A stretch of 64,000 nt of DNA. Source: Lantana camara. Its lineage: Eukaryota > Streptophyta > Magnoliopsida > Lamiales > Verbenaceae. Where the stretch lies: assembly GCA_037501455.1 (NCBI GenBank), contig CM074863.1:61795501-61859500 (forward strand), in the 5' to 3' direction. Below the pieces are notes generated by a model, which was not told where the DNA came from, made no database searches, and saw only the letters and a program-made list of their open reading frames with translations. Both the position numbers and the translations under genes were made by a program. Within the stretch, counting starts at the first letter, position 1. Each line of letters opens with the position of its first letter. Below are positions 1 through 11,918 of this stretch, piece by piece.

Positions 1-865
1 TCTAGGGTAAGGGAATAATTAGAACCCTAATAATCTGGTCTTAAAGCTAAGTGCATTTCATATCCATTTGATCTCAATCCAAGAAACCTTTTCGTGATGT
101 CTTGATCTACTGCCTTGGCCAAGGACTCCATATGGCATATGAATGACTTACACAATAAGAGATCACCTTGCAAATGCAAGTGTAGGTCCTTTCTTGATTC
201 TTATTCACTTTCATGAGTCACTTATGCAGCCCCAGCATAAACCTTGAATCAGTCGTCTAAGGCGACACCCTTTAAAGCTTATACCTAAGACTACAGAGTT
301 AACTCACAAAGTGACATGGAACCTCAAGTCTGAGGATCAATTAATCACATCAATGACTCGTGAGATATTTCCTAATCTGGAAGTTTCCATTTCCTGAAAT
401 AGAAACTTCTTCTCCCATTTAGGAATCTTCTCACACGGGGCACCTCAGTGAACTTATTGAAGTAAGCACCCTCATATATCACGTATGTATCAACTATACA
501 CTTTGCACCTCCATGAAACAAGGTGGCCCTTCTTAAGGGTGTGATCCCACAAGCAAGCCTTAGATGAGTCAGGTTGACATTCCCACTGTCTGTAGGACTC
601 ATCGGCTTGGAGTATTTTACTAATCATGACTTATTTGAAATAGGGCTCGTTTCATGAACCATTTCACCTAAATGGTAGAGTCCTAAAGTCATCAGGATTA
701 GGGGAGTTCTCATACATGTACAGCTAAAGTAAACGCATACCAAACAAGAGCATATAAGGAAGTGTTGCCTTAATTCATTATTTTATTCAAAGATTGTCTG
801 TGATCTCAATAAGGAAAAGTACAAAGCGGATATTCAATCGTCTTTCTTGGGCACTATTCCTAACA
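1..865 (-). mobile_element. Partial Ty1/copia-type LTR (its 5' end, minus strand)
   Basis: Read on the minus strand, the segment begins at 865 with TGTTAGGAATAGTGCCC, a terminus typical of plant copia-type LTRs, and runs off the left edge of the window. There is no long coding frame, and the sequence is unlike the gypsy LTRs elsewhere in the window. The bases just right of it are ATAAT, a possible target duplication whose partner would lie outside. I infer a copia LTR from the terminus and general texture. No internal copia domain is visible, so the superfamily call is tentative. Confidence 0.55.
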
Positions 866-1135
866 ATAATCTATTTTGGAGATTCGTTGTAAATATTTGT
901 AAGCCGTGTAGGCCTTGATTGTATCACTTGGTTTATATGCTCATGTTGGAGATAGGTATGCTTTATAATATTGTTATGCTTCCACTTTAATTGTTGCATC
1001 GTTATAATTGGTTTAAGGGTTAGCCCCGCTTAGCTAGGTTGAGTTATTTTATCTTGATTCATGTATGGACTTACATTTCATGCGTGGATTGGACTAATGG
1101 TGCAGGGGATGTGGTGTCTGTTGATGCGGGTGCTA
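866..1135 (+). mobile_element. 3' tail of an old gypsy-type LTR
   Basis: The last bases (GCAGGGGATGTGGTG and then GGGTGCTACA) match the 3' termini of the other gypsy LTRs in this window, and TTAGCTAGG earlier resembles their conserved exon-3 region. The left part is cut off by the copia-type LTR. No primer-binding site follows at 1136, so this is either a solo LTR remnant or the 3' LTR of a lost element. Confidence 0.5.
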
Positions 1136-1268
1136 CACTACTGTCCCATTTTTAAGGCCCAAACGGGCGTTCGATGATTGGTCACGAAGGGCCGTTTGAA
1201 GGGCCTCGGGTCCCAAAGTTTGAGTTTTGTGTTTGTTGATCATTTTGCTTTGTTTTCACTTCCCTTAA
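1136..1268. other. Unassigned 133-bp spacer
   Basis: This lies between the gypsy LTR tail and solo LTR H. It has no open frame of note. It holds an imperfect inverted repeat around AAACGGGC and GGCCGTTT. It may be original flanking DNA or part of E's LTR upstream of the H insertion. I cannot decide. Confidence 0.3.
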
Positions 1269-1604
1269 TGTAGCACCCCGCACGTGGGACACCACATCCC
1301 CTGCACTAAGACTTATTTTCATACCCAAGTCTAAGTCAAAGCGAACGGGAGACCAACGCACCCACTAAGCTAGGCGGAGCTAATACCGACTCAGAGTGCG
1401 CGAAAATAAAATAAAAACCAATCAAAGCACGTATTAAAGGGAGGAATCATGAACCGGGCATAGGGTTTGCATACCAAAACATTTTCAAAGGAAAAACCAT
1501 ACATATACGTGTACTTATTCAAAATATTTCATAAAACTATCCCCATTTCATAATTCCAAGTTATAAATCATAATGCTCGAGCGAGTTACCAGCTTCCAAC
1601 CTTA

Positions 1605-1609
1605 CCTCC
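1605..1609. repeat. Target-site duplication of G (CCTCC)
   Basis: Exact 5-bp duplicate of 5115-5119, immediately outside both termini of solo LTR G. It shows G inserted into H, not the reverse. Confidence 0.85.
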
Positions 1610-2886
1610 TGTAACATCCCGCTCGTCCGGTTGTACAAGTACACAGCTATGAGAGTGCTATGTGCGCATTTAAATTATTTAATTACGCAACTTATGTATT
1701 TATTATATTGTTTAGGTGACTTATTTCAATTATATGACTTTATATTTGAATTCCAATTGAACTTTATTTGAATTATTTGAACGTTTATGCTCTATTTGCT
1801 TCGTTTGTAATCCGTTTGTGCCCGTTTTCGATTCTAACTTTTGTATATACATGATTTATATGTGTTATGAAATTGTTTGCATGTTCGTTTTATGTTTTTA
1901 TGTTTGTTTGTTACGGTTTTCGAACCATTTTATTTGTTGGGGACTTGAGGGCCTAACTTGTTTTAGCGCATCTCGGGTTCCGGAAGGCGTATCTTCAGAT
2001 CGGGAATTCGGGTTTGAATTCCAGAAGTGGCGCCAGACTCGTAATGAAGAATGGAAGCTAGAGAACTTGGCCTCACATTTTTCTAAGCCCATTTGATACT
2101 CCGTATTTTGCCCGAAAAGTGACCCGCGTGCTAGATTTGCGACCCTCGCCCGTTTTGCTCATAACCGACCCGTTTCTTATCGGAATCAACCTGTTTTTGA
2201 ACCCATGTGACCTTCTTTTAACCTATTTCACACTCTGTCCCTCTCATTTCGGTTCAACCCAGGAAACAAGCAAGAAAGAAGCAGAACCGAAGCAGCAAGA
2301 AGTGAGAATGAAGAGAGGAGCTGGCATTATTCACAACTTGGAGTTTCTTATTCGTTTGACCTCCGAATCGCCTCAAATTCGAAAGTTAAGTGTATATTTG
2401 TGGTCTAAATCTTCTTACCTATCTTTTCCATATGATTATGTTCATTTTCATGGAGTATAGGGCCTGCTATCATCATCCACATGAATAGTTAGGTCATATG
2501 ATTAATTTGATGAGTTCTTGCATTCCTTTGGACCATTTCTTAAATTGATGAGTGTTATGTGATCTACATGACTTATATGTTTCATTTCTAAGCATGAATT
2601 TCGTGGAAAATATCCTGATAATTGGACCTCCATTGATGAACTCCATGAAAGCTTGAAAATGAGTTTTGAATTCCAACTTCTTTGCATCCTTGTTGCTTCG
2701 TGGGACTTACAGCTGTTGTATATGTTGTTTGCCTTATTTTATTGTGTGTCTATGTTGTGTTTGAGCTGTCTTTACTTCTGTTCCTTGCCCCTACTGCTGC
2801 TGCCATGGACTCTTGAAGAAACAGGACAACGCGGAGAAGATGAAGCTCCTCGCCCATTAACCGGCGTTACCCCGTGGAGGCCTTGT

Positions 2887-2988
2887 GGAGGTAATGCCCG
2901 TTACCTCCGTAGCTGCTGGAAGAGTTTTGCTACTTCCTCTATTAATGGGGGTTACCCCTTTTGTACTAGGGATTGGTAGCCCCCATTA
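2887..2988 (+). repeat. Hairpin cluster in LTR G
   Basis: GGAGGTAA (2887-2894) pairs perfectly with TTACCTCC (2901-2908). A second arm, TAATGGGGGTTACC (2943-2956), pairs 13 of 14 with GGTAGCCCCCATTA (2975-2988). The cluster lies about 1.3 kb into the LTR, the same relative place as the GGGG-loop hairpin array in D's LTR, but the sequences differ. Confidence 0.6.
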
Positions 2989-3697
2989 CCCCTCTCTTTT
3001 TGGGTAGTGTACATGTGGGGTGTATGTGTGTTGCCCTGTTTCGTTTTGTCGTTCATTTCTTGCTTCATTTTTTATTTTATTTTATTTGTCCCACCCCAAT
3101 TATGATCCCAATATGTTAATATGTTAGTGTATAACATGTTTGGTTAATTGTTTAATTTTATGGATTTGTTTATTAAGTGTAAACGTGACTAGTTTGAATA
3201 AACATTTAAATGTTATGTGTGGAACTTTCTCGCATTCCTTTGCCTTGTTTATGTAATTGAAACGCATGAGTGCTTGTTATATGTTATAATATGATATGTT
3301 ATGATTCTTTTGCTAGATTTATGAATTAATTTGACGTGAATTTGATGCTCTTGCGTGCAATATATGACTTGATATGCTCTAATTGCTCTCTAACGTGCGT
3401 GTTTGATTGAATACCTTATTTCTTTGCCTCATGTGATATCTCTTTGATTCTTTTATAATATGAATGATTTGTTAACATCTCATATGATGTGTTAAGCTCG
3501 TTAAGTGAAATTTTTGAATTTGTTTAGCGTGAAATATGTGACTTATGATCTGATTTGATTTAATATGGCATTCTATGACCTAAGTGCTCTTTCATTGCAT
3601 TTCATATGTATCATTTGCATTCATAATCACTTTTTCGAGCGTCTAAGTGGTGCCTAATGAGTCTAAGTTCGTTGTTTACTCTTTGTTTTGCCCTTAG

Positions 3698-3768
3698 GTT
3701 TATTCGGTGGGTGACGAGGAAGTCTTTTAGGTGTGTGTAGGTTCACTTCGTTCGGTTGCTTTGACAAG
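3698..3768 (+). other. Predicted LTR middle exon (G)
   Basis: Bounded by TTGCCCTTAG| on the left and ACAAG|GTGATG on the right, 71 bp. The same module of 63-74 bp occurs at the equivalent place in LTRs A, B, C, D and E. Splicing is inferred from consensus sites and position only. Confidence 0.45.
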
Positions 3769-6700
3769 GTGATGTTTCATTCTTTTAGCTATTACGACCT
3801 ATAACCCTAAATGTCTTTTAGGCCCGCATGCGGCCTATGTATATGTATATGTAAATAGATACGTGTTTGATACGTAATTTGTGGGAGTTGGCCCTTTTGT
3901 TATAAAACGTTTGAAAAATATGCTTTTATGTATAAGTAAGTTATATTTTCGCTTATTTGTTTTGAAAAAGGGGTTGGTGTGTGTGTGTGTTATGCCTTAG
4001 CAAGATTGGATTTGAAAGATAAGCCTGTGATTATGCTTTATCCCTTTTTGTTTTATGTTTTGGGCCCCGGAGATTGGTGCAAAGGAGTCTCGGGACGATG
4101 TCGGGCCATCGGGTAACTCCCGAGTACAATCTCCACACTTCGGATCACCCCAGAACCCACTAAGAGGTTAGTGGGGGATGGAATCCTTAGGCGTGAGTGT
4201 CATGAAACTCACGACCTTGACATATATGCATGGATAGCTAGGGTGGCCACCCTTCCATCCTCGGAGAAGAGGTATGCTTGTTTGCTTTATGCTTTTCGTT
4301 TGAGAGTTAATTCCGAGTTTTGCTTTAAAACGAGATTGGCTGGTTTGCACTCGTACTCGCCGAGTTGTGTGTATGCGTTTTGCTTCTGCCTATGGTTCGT
4401 GAAACGGTAGTGGACTTCTAACTTTTATAATTGGTTGATTTTGGCCTTCGGCCCTAAACCTTTTCTTTATATTTATATTATCAGGTGTTAAAATGTTTTA
4501 GATTGCAAAAACCATGCCCTGGTTCATGAACGCTCTAACTTTGAATATGCTTTGCTCTATGTATATGTATGCGTGAGTGTGTTAGCCCCCTCACCAGTCT
4601 TTAGGACTGACCCCTCCTCGTTTTTGTCTTTTTTCCCCCCTTTTGCTTCTTTTGAGTTGCAGATACCCGTTTGGAGAGTTCGTGCTAGGCGGTGGTCTTT
4701 TACTTTGGGTTGTTCGTGAGTCGTGTAGGAGAGTCTTTGCATATTGCATCTTTACTTTCCTGTTTGGTACTATGTATAAATATGTATAAGGTTATGCTTC
4801 AAATTCGAGGTTTGAGCATTTGTATGATGTATTTGGCCCGTGGTGGGTGTGGCATGTATAACTTGATTCGATTTACTCTTGATATGTGAGTATGGATATA
4901 TTTGTATGACTTTATTTTTGCATCCTGGTGCTTCCGTGTTTGTTAGTTATTTTTATTACGCACTCTGTATTAGGGTCTAGACCGCCTAGCTAGTGTGTGT
5001 GTTTTGTTTGTCACCCGTTTTCCGTGACTTGATGCGTATGCGCAGTCTCTATTTCGTGGCACCCGTCGGGTTATGGTGTGGGGGATGTAGTGCCCTTCGC
5101 TCCAGGGTGCTACACCTCCCATAATAGCATAAGAAAAATCGAAATCATACATATAATCCACCCAAACTCCGAGATAGAAGGGCTATGTAAACCCTAACTA
5201 TCCATACATAACATAACCTCGAAGGGAAGCTATCCATAACGAGTCTTTCCCGGTTTTTACACCACGAGCTTCAAAGAGTACGCCTTTCCAACTCCCATGG
5301 GTCACGCGTAACACTTCAGATGGAGCTATGCTAAGGAGTGATGATCCCGATGGCCCGATACCGTCCCGAATGTCCTTGCCCATAGCTCTGTGGCCCAAAC
5401 ATATGGAACATAACATACATATACCAATCTTTCATGGCTTAACTCGCTTACATATCATAACATAACATATCATATCATAACATATGATAAAGGTTTCAAA
5501 ACTCAAGCTTATATACGCCCGTATACATACTTTCAAATACGAAGGTGGTTCATAAGATCATAACGTATCATATTCAACACATATCTAACTATATATATAC
5601 TATATAGTCACATGCGGGCTAGAAATACGAGCTCAAAAGGGTTTTTAGGTCATTTAACTAAAAGAAAATACCTAAACCTCACCTTGTGCGCAAAACAAAA
5701 GACAAAAGTGTGCCAACCACCACAACCTATATCTCGAGCTCAACACCAACACCGGGGACCTTTTCTATGACAAACAAACACAAACCCGAGACTTGGACTC
5801 AATTATGTGCCAAATAGACGCACGGTGATATGAATGTATGCTACGTATGCATATGAGATGCAAGAACACAACACTTAAGTCATTCAAGGTTGTAACACGT
5901 ATAACTCATTTTAAATGAAATTCATAAAATTAAACAAGAATTATAATCATATTATATAACAATTTAATATTATAAACAAATCAATTCATAAAATTTAAAT
6001 AAAGCTTATAATACATTTCACTCATTTTAAAAATAAATATATAAATTAAAACAAGGTTTAGAATATATCATACAACATATTAATATTATATACACATATT
6101 AAACAAGACTAATAATGTATTGTATGTAATTAATAATCAAAGTTGTTAGTATATAATATAACGGATTAATATAATATACAACTAATAAACAAAGTGGAAA
6201 AGAAAGAAAAGCAATTAAATGTCTAAGGAAACTTGCATGCATTAACGTATATATTCACACATGCACAATAATTCATGAGTATGCAGCAGTCAGGTACAAC
6301 GCCAATTCCACAAAAAGCTGCATGTCGAACTCATCCACGCGACCATGCATGCATTCAGTTCAAATGCTGCGAGGCAGCACAACAATTTCCCCCAAATATC
6401 GAAAAATAACGCACAGCCGCGCGAGGTTCATGTATGCATACCGCGCAGCTGAGTGCCATTTTCTTCTTCAAAGATGAACAACAGCAGCAGCAGATTTTTG
6501 GGCAGGGAAACAGGGCACAACGTAGCAAGAACAGAGCAAGCAACAATAGCAAATATAGGCCATAAAATGCATAAAAACACAACCATGACAATCCTTAATA
6601 CACACAGTAGCTACGACAATTAAAAAGGAAGGAAAAAGACCCAACTATTACATGCTTTCTTGCAACCAATGTTCAAGCACTTTAATGGCATCCCAACTAC

Positions 6701-7940
6701 CAAGCAACTAACAACAAATAGAGTCATAAATATGCAATAAAGGAGCAACAAGGATCAACATATAAGTCTTAGATCTCAAAACGATCAAGGAATGAGCAAG
6801 TTCTTCCAAAAATGAAATAACCCTAACTATTCATCCATCTATCCACTCATGCATGAAACCTTAGATAAAAGACACAAAGTAGAGCTTGAATCGAAGCATG
6901 AATCACGAGGAACACGGATCTTATCTTAGATCATTGAGGATCGAAAGAAATTAGAAGTTCTTGTCTTCAAAGCTTCTATGCAGGTGTGAAAAAGGGAAGA
7001 AATGGGCATACAATGGTATAAAATTTGGCTTAAAATGTGATCCAAAAGTCAAGGTAGGGTTATATCTCGATTTTCGGGTCAAAACGCTAGAAAATATCTT
7101 CGTCAGGAGGTTCAAACGACATCAAAAAATTACGAGGTTAATTCCATTGAATTCAAATTGTCGAACTGAGTCCAACCACTAAGATGGATCTCGAATCCAA
7201 GTTCCGTAGCTCAAGATATGAATTAAAGAAGTTCAAGGTGTCCTATTTTCAAATAGCTCCCTAAACTTTCAAAAAGTGTCAAATAGGTCCAGAGCCTATT
7301 TTAAATTAAGCACTAAAACTTCCAAAAATCATACAATCAAGTCCAAAAGCAATTAATTAAATTAAATTCATATAATTTCAAGAAATTAGCATGCTAGGAA
7401 ATTAAATACGTGTCATATAAATTCAAATATTACAAGATTTCAAATAATATAAACACTTAGGTATATATGACATTTAAATCAAATAATTCAAGTAATACTA
7501 TATAAATATCAAATAAAAAAACATATTTCAAGAGTATAAACAAATTAAAGTAAGAAAATAAAGACAAAGACGAAAATTAAACTCACACGTGGCCCAAACT
7601 TGCACGTACGAATGAGCGGGGTGTCACACTTACACTTCCCACACTCGTAGTATGATATATCATACTTGGAATCATGTTTATATGTTTTGTAATATCTCAT
7701 ATGCCTCGATTATGTGTAATATGCTAAGTATGATTCACAGACTGTTATTTGCATGTCTTGTGACTTGAAAGCTTGTTATGTACCTCATACGATGTTGTTT
7801 TATTGTAATTGTTGAACCTATGCCATCTTTGGATGTTCATTTACACATCATTAACATATTTGCATTCATTTCAATGTCGTGCGTCATCTTAATTGGTTTC
7901 GAGTCGTGTCTTACCCTTGTTGGTACGTTTATCTTGTTAG

Positions 7941-8003
7941 GTGGTGAGTCTCCGGACGAGTAACTCCATTGTTCGCGGTTGGTCTCCGTGGTTCTTGGTA
8001 AAG
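7941..8003 (+). other. Predicted LTR middle exon (E)
   Basis: Bounded by ATCTTGTTAG| and TAAAG|GTGAGG, 63 bp, at the same relative position as the middle exons of the other LTRs. Inferred from splice consensus only. Confidence 0.45.
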
Positions 8004-9236
8004 GTGAGGAGTTATACACATATAAAACATTGTCAAAACTGTGGACACATATGACCTCTCATGTTTGATGGTTTGAACTCCCGTTTTCAAAAAGTATATG
8101 TAGACCTTATAGGCCATGTTTTGTGAGCTTGACTCGTAGTATCATATTCATTATGAAAATGTTTGCGAGTACCTTAAATAATTTGATATAAGGGATAAAT
8201 ACCCAACTCATTTTGGACTTGAACTTTAGATATATATATGCGTGGTGTCGCGAGATGTTTTGGACCATGCTATGGAAGTGGCATGGAGGTTGGTACCTCG
8301 TAGAGATGTTTGCATGGTTGGACTTGGATTTGAGAGCTCGGGGATGGAGTGAGTAGGAACATCGGGAAGGCAAGGGCTGATGGTTACCTATTACAAAGTC
8401 CCCAATTTGTAAGAGATACTTAGGTTCCGACGGAGTGTTTGGGACTAAGGTATGCTTGAGGGAGAATGTGGAGTTTCATTGACTTGCTTCTCAATGTTTT
8501 GGACCGATGTTCGGGGGCTTTACACCCTCGGTATCATGGAGTTTAGATGGATTGGTTTGGTTTTTGTTTGGATTTGGAAGTTGGTTGGAGTGCTTGTTCT
8601 CGCCGAGCTGGGTGATTTGTAGTTTATGATCCGTGCTTTGTCGAACCTTGCATTTATTTTGAAAACCTAAACGGATCATGAACAACCTTTGGATTTGGAT
8701 GCATTAAACCCTTATATATTATTTGTATACACACTTCTCCTCACCGGTTCCTTTTGAACTGATCTCCTTTACCTTTCGTGTCCGTAGGTCACTTTTGGAG
8801 TCAAGCTAGGTGGTGGGTCTTTCTTGAGAGTCTTGCTTAGTCGTCTAGTTTGTACTCATTGTGCTTGTAGCATACTTTATGACTTATGTTATATCTATGG
8901 ATTTGATTATGGATTAAGTTTGTATGATGTCTCTCTTATGCACATATTCTAGGATCATGAGATAACATGTATGCCGTGTTGGTGATGATATTATGCTAGT
9001 TAGACCTTGGTGGTCATTAGGTGATTTACTTTCCGTACTTTAGGCATTATGTGCTGGACCGTGATGGTCATCTTAATTGATGGATGAATTACCTTATGCA
9101 TGTGTTATGTTTTAAGCTTCCGCGTACTTTTGTTTGATTTACTCGCTTTGTGAGTCTAGTACCGCCTAGCTAGGATGTCCGTTTGTCACCGTTTTCTTTA
9201 AGCTTGGCGGGTATATGGATAACAATTTTATATCCA

Positions 9237-9241
9237 AGCCA
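9237..9241. repeat. Target-site duplication of D (AGCCA)
   Basis: Exact duplicate of 18160-18164, directly outside D's TG and CA termini. Removing D and one copy rejoins E's LTR. Confidence 0.9.
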
Positions 9242-10488
9242 TGTAACATCCCGCTCGTCCGGCCTTTCCAGGTACGCCTTCACGGGTGAGCTATGTGTGC
9301 TTTTAATTGATTAATTATGTGTTTATTATACTTTTTATGTGATATATTTGAGTTACTTGAACGTATTTGACCTTATGTGACTTATTTGTACGTATTTGTT
9401 CTCTTTGTTTCGTTCTTGCTTCGTTTGTATTCGTTTTCGTTTTCGATTTTTGGGACTACGTGCTATGCGTGACTTATATGTGTTATGTATGTGTCTTTGT
9501 GTTCGTTACTTGTTTTTGAGTTCGTTTGATACGGTTTTGAAAACCGTTTTATGTTTTAGGGACATAAGGGCCTAACGAGCTTTAGCGCACCTTGTGTTCC
9601 GGAAGGCGTAACTTGAGCTCGGGAATTCGGATTTGAATTCCGGAAGATGCGTTGGACTCGTAACGAAGAAATCAAGACAAAGAATTAAGATTTATATTTT
9701 TCTAAGCCCATTTGATTCCCCGTTTTTCGACTGGAACGAGCCCTTGTGCTTAAGAGTACCCCTTTTGTTGACTAATCTTCACTTGTGGGACCCCCATTTA
9801 ACCCCAATTAAGCTTCTAACCTTGACTAATATGTATCTAACCATCCCTCACTCTCTCCTACTCCCCCATTTCGTCCCACACCCAAGAAAAAGAAGGGAAA
9901 GTGCAGCAACTTCAGCTCCAAGAAGAGAAGGAAGAAACCCTTGGCCATTTTTGATGATTTTGAGCTCAAATCACATCCGAATCTTCTCAAATTCGAAAGG
10001 TAAGTTTATGATTGTAATCTACACTCTCTCTTCTCTATTATATGTGGATTTGAGTTGAATTCATTGGTTGATTCTTGAGTTCTAGCAAGCATGTGAATAG
10101 TAGAGGTTGGATGAATTTGATGATTCTTGCTTCCCTTCTTGTTCCCTTGATTCTTGGTGATGATATATTGCTTCTATGACTTGATTCTATGTATTTATTG
10201 CACCTCCTTTCATGGTTGTTTGATTATGAGTGATTGGCCATTGATGAGGGCTTGAGAATTGGATGATAACTTGATGCATTTCTTCCCCCTTTCCTTGCTT
10301 TGTTTCTTGCATATTTGGTGATTGACGTTGTTGCTACTTATATGGCATGAATCTATGATGAATTAGTGTTATTTTCATGTTTGGTTTATGTGTTTTCTTT
10401 GGCTTTAGAGACTTCCCTAAGCTTGCACCGAAATCCCCTGTTTTTCTCTCCAAATCTGATGTGTTGCTTGTTGTCTGGTCCTTTCTGT

Positions 10489-10628
10489 ACCGAGACACGG
10501 GGGTGTCTCGGTTTGCCCTTTGTTGGTGACACGGGTGTGTCACCTTTTGGTTTCCGTTTCTCGTCCCCTGTACTGAGACACGGGGGTGTCTCAGCTGGTT
10601 CTTCCAGGGGGGCACGGGCGTGTCCCCT
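10489..10628 (+). repeat. GGGG-loop hairpin array (D 5' LTR)
   Basis: Four hairpins in 140 bp: ACCGAGACAC/GTGTCTCGGT (10489-10512, 10 bp, loop GGGG), GGTGACAC/GTGTCACC (10525-10544, loop GGGT), CTGAGACAC/GTGTCTCAG (10573-10594, loop GGGG), and one with G-U pairs at 10607-10628 (loop GGGC). The outer bases differ between hairpins but always pair. The identical array is in the 3' LTR at 16281-16420. Confidence 0.85.
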
Positions 10629-10949
10629 AGGAATTCTCGTTTTTTCGCCCGTCTTCGCTTGACTTTGCTTTCTTTTCATTTCTTTTAGTTAGCTTTCCTG
10701 TCTTGTTTATGACTTTTATGCTTCATTAACTTGTTACATTATGTGTTAAGCTTAATGTTTTGAATCCTTGACTTGTTTTATACCCTCGTGTGTGAATTAT
10801 GAACTTATATGAAATACATGCTCTCATATGACTTAAGTGTGAATTTATTTTATACCCTTTGCATCATGAACATACGTACACATCCGCCGAGCGTCTAATG
10901 TGGTTCATATTGAGTCTAAGTTTGTCTTTTGTCTTTGCCTTGCCGTTAG

Positions 10950-11021
10950 GTCCGTTCTTTGGTTGACGAGGTGGTCTTCTAGACGTTCGTTTGCTTCTTT
11001 TGCTCCCGTTGCTTCTCGGAG
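10950..11021 (+). other. Predicted LTR middle exon (D 5' LTR)
   Basis: 72 bp between TGCCGTTAG| and CGGAG|GTGAGG. The copy in the 3' LTR is 16742-16813. The equivalent module is in LTRs A, B, C, E and G. Confidence 0.5.
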
Positions 11022-11855
11022 GTGAGGTTTCTTTCCTTTTTAGATATTATGACCTACAACCCTAATTGTAATTTAAGCCCGCATGCGAACTATATATACG
11101 TATAAATAAGTGTTGAATATGTATTTTGCGGGAATTGGCCCACTTGCTATGAAATCCATTGAAAAGGCTTTTATATGTATATAAGCTACGTTTTGTTTAT
11201 TCGTTTTCGAAAAGGGTTGGTGTGTGTACGTGTTAAGTTTTGACAAGAAAAGCTTTTGTGATAAGTATCCGTTTTGTGAGATATGTGTGTGTGAGTTCGG
11301 TGATCTGTTTGGGCCCCGGAGATTGTGGGTAAGGGAGACCCGGGACGACCATTGGGGTCGCCGGTTACGACCCCTGTGCACTTCTCCACCAACGGGAGGC
11401 TTAGTTCTCCTATGCCGACGGAGCGCATTTTGGCATGGCCGTCGAAGGAATCGGGCGGGATCCCCCGGTTCATCCGTTCTGTTCCGTGGTGGGAATCGAG
11501 AGGGGCACCTCTCTTCCCCAATGGTGTAAAGGTGGGATTGTTTTATGAGTTTTGCTTTAATCTGAGTAAGTGTGCGTGAGAACTCGTTCTCGCCGTGTTT
11601 CCGTTTATGTTTTGTATCCGATATGGTTTGCTTTATGCTTATGTATCCGATACGGTTTATGAAACGGGGTGGACTCCTAATTTGTAAAACTTGTTAGATT
11701 TTGACCTTTGGGGTCCTAACTCTTTCTTCGTATATATAGTATCACGTGTTAACACCTTTTGGAATGTAAAAACCACTCCGGATTCATGAACATTTCCGAT
11801 TTGTATATGCTTGGCTCTTATGTATACGTATGTGTGCGTGTGTTAGCCCCCTCAC

Positions 11856-11918
11856 CAGTCTCTAGGACTGACCCTCGTTGCTTCTTCTCTTTTTTCCCCT
11901 TTGATTTGAGCTTTGCAG
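11856..11918 (+). promoter_or_regulatory. Hairpin, pyrimidine tract and predicted 3' splice site (D)
   Basis: CAGTC (11856-11860) pairs with GACTG (11866-11870), preceded by the conserved CCCCCTCAC. A long pyrimidine tract and CTTTGCAG (junction 11918/11919) follow. The same order occurs in LTRs A, B, C, E and G with different, still paired, stems. The 3' LTR copy is 17648-17710. Confidence 0.55.

Larger units (their letters stand above)
1610..5114 (+). mobile_element. Solo LTR G (gypsy), 3.5 kb
   Basis: It starts TGTAACATCCCGCTCGTCC, nearly the same as element D's LTR start, and ends GGGTGCTACA. It is flanked by a perfect 5-bp duplication CCTCC (1605-1609 and 5115-5119), and neither end has a primer-binding site or polypurine tract, so it is a solo LTR left by LTR-LTR recombination. 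It carries the shared LTR modules: middle exon 3698-3768, TACTCGC-loop hairpin 4349-4365, CAGTC/GACTG hairpin 4595-4609, acceptor at 4662, and long-range arms at 4684 and 4981. The intron-1 donor position reads AAAG|TTAAGT, so its GT is lost. Confidence 0.85.
1269..7628 (-). mobile_element. Solo LTR H (gypsy), split by solo LTR G
   Basis: On the minus strand it runs from TGTGACACCCCGCTC at 7628 to GGGGTGCTACA at 1269, typical TG...CA gypsy termini. Without G and one duplicated CCTCC it is about 2.85 kb. There is no primer-binding site or polypurine tract beside either end. The flanks are CTTAA (1264-1268) and CTTAC (7629-7633), a target duplication with one mismatch, as expected for an old solo LTR. 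Minus-strand CAAG|GTGAGG at about 5683 matches the middle-exon donor of the other LTRs. AT-rich stretches fill 5880-6200 and 7300-7570. Confidence 0.65.

Noticed and set aside
372..602. 76-codon minus-strand frame
   Set aside because: Within a copia-type LTR, no domain and no support for a gene.
9633..10058. 141-codon frame repeated exactly at 15425-15850
   Set aside because: It lies in the two near-identical LTRs of D and spans a strong donor site. Identity comes from LTR duplication, and the product has no recognisable domain.
10334..10679. Overlapping frames of 93-98 codons on both strands
   Set aside because: They arise from the hairpin array in D's LTR, where both strands are similar. 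No start context or domain.
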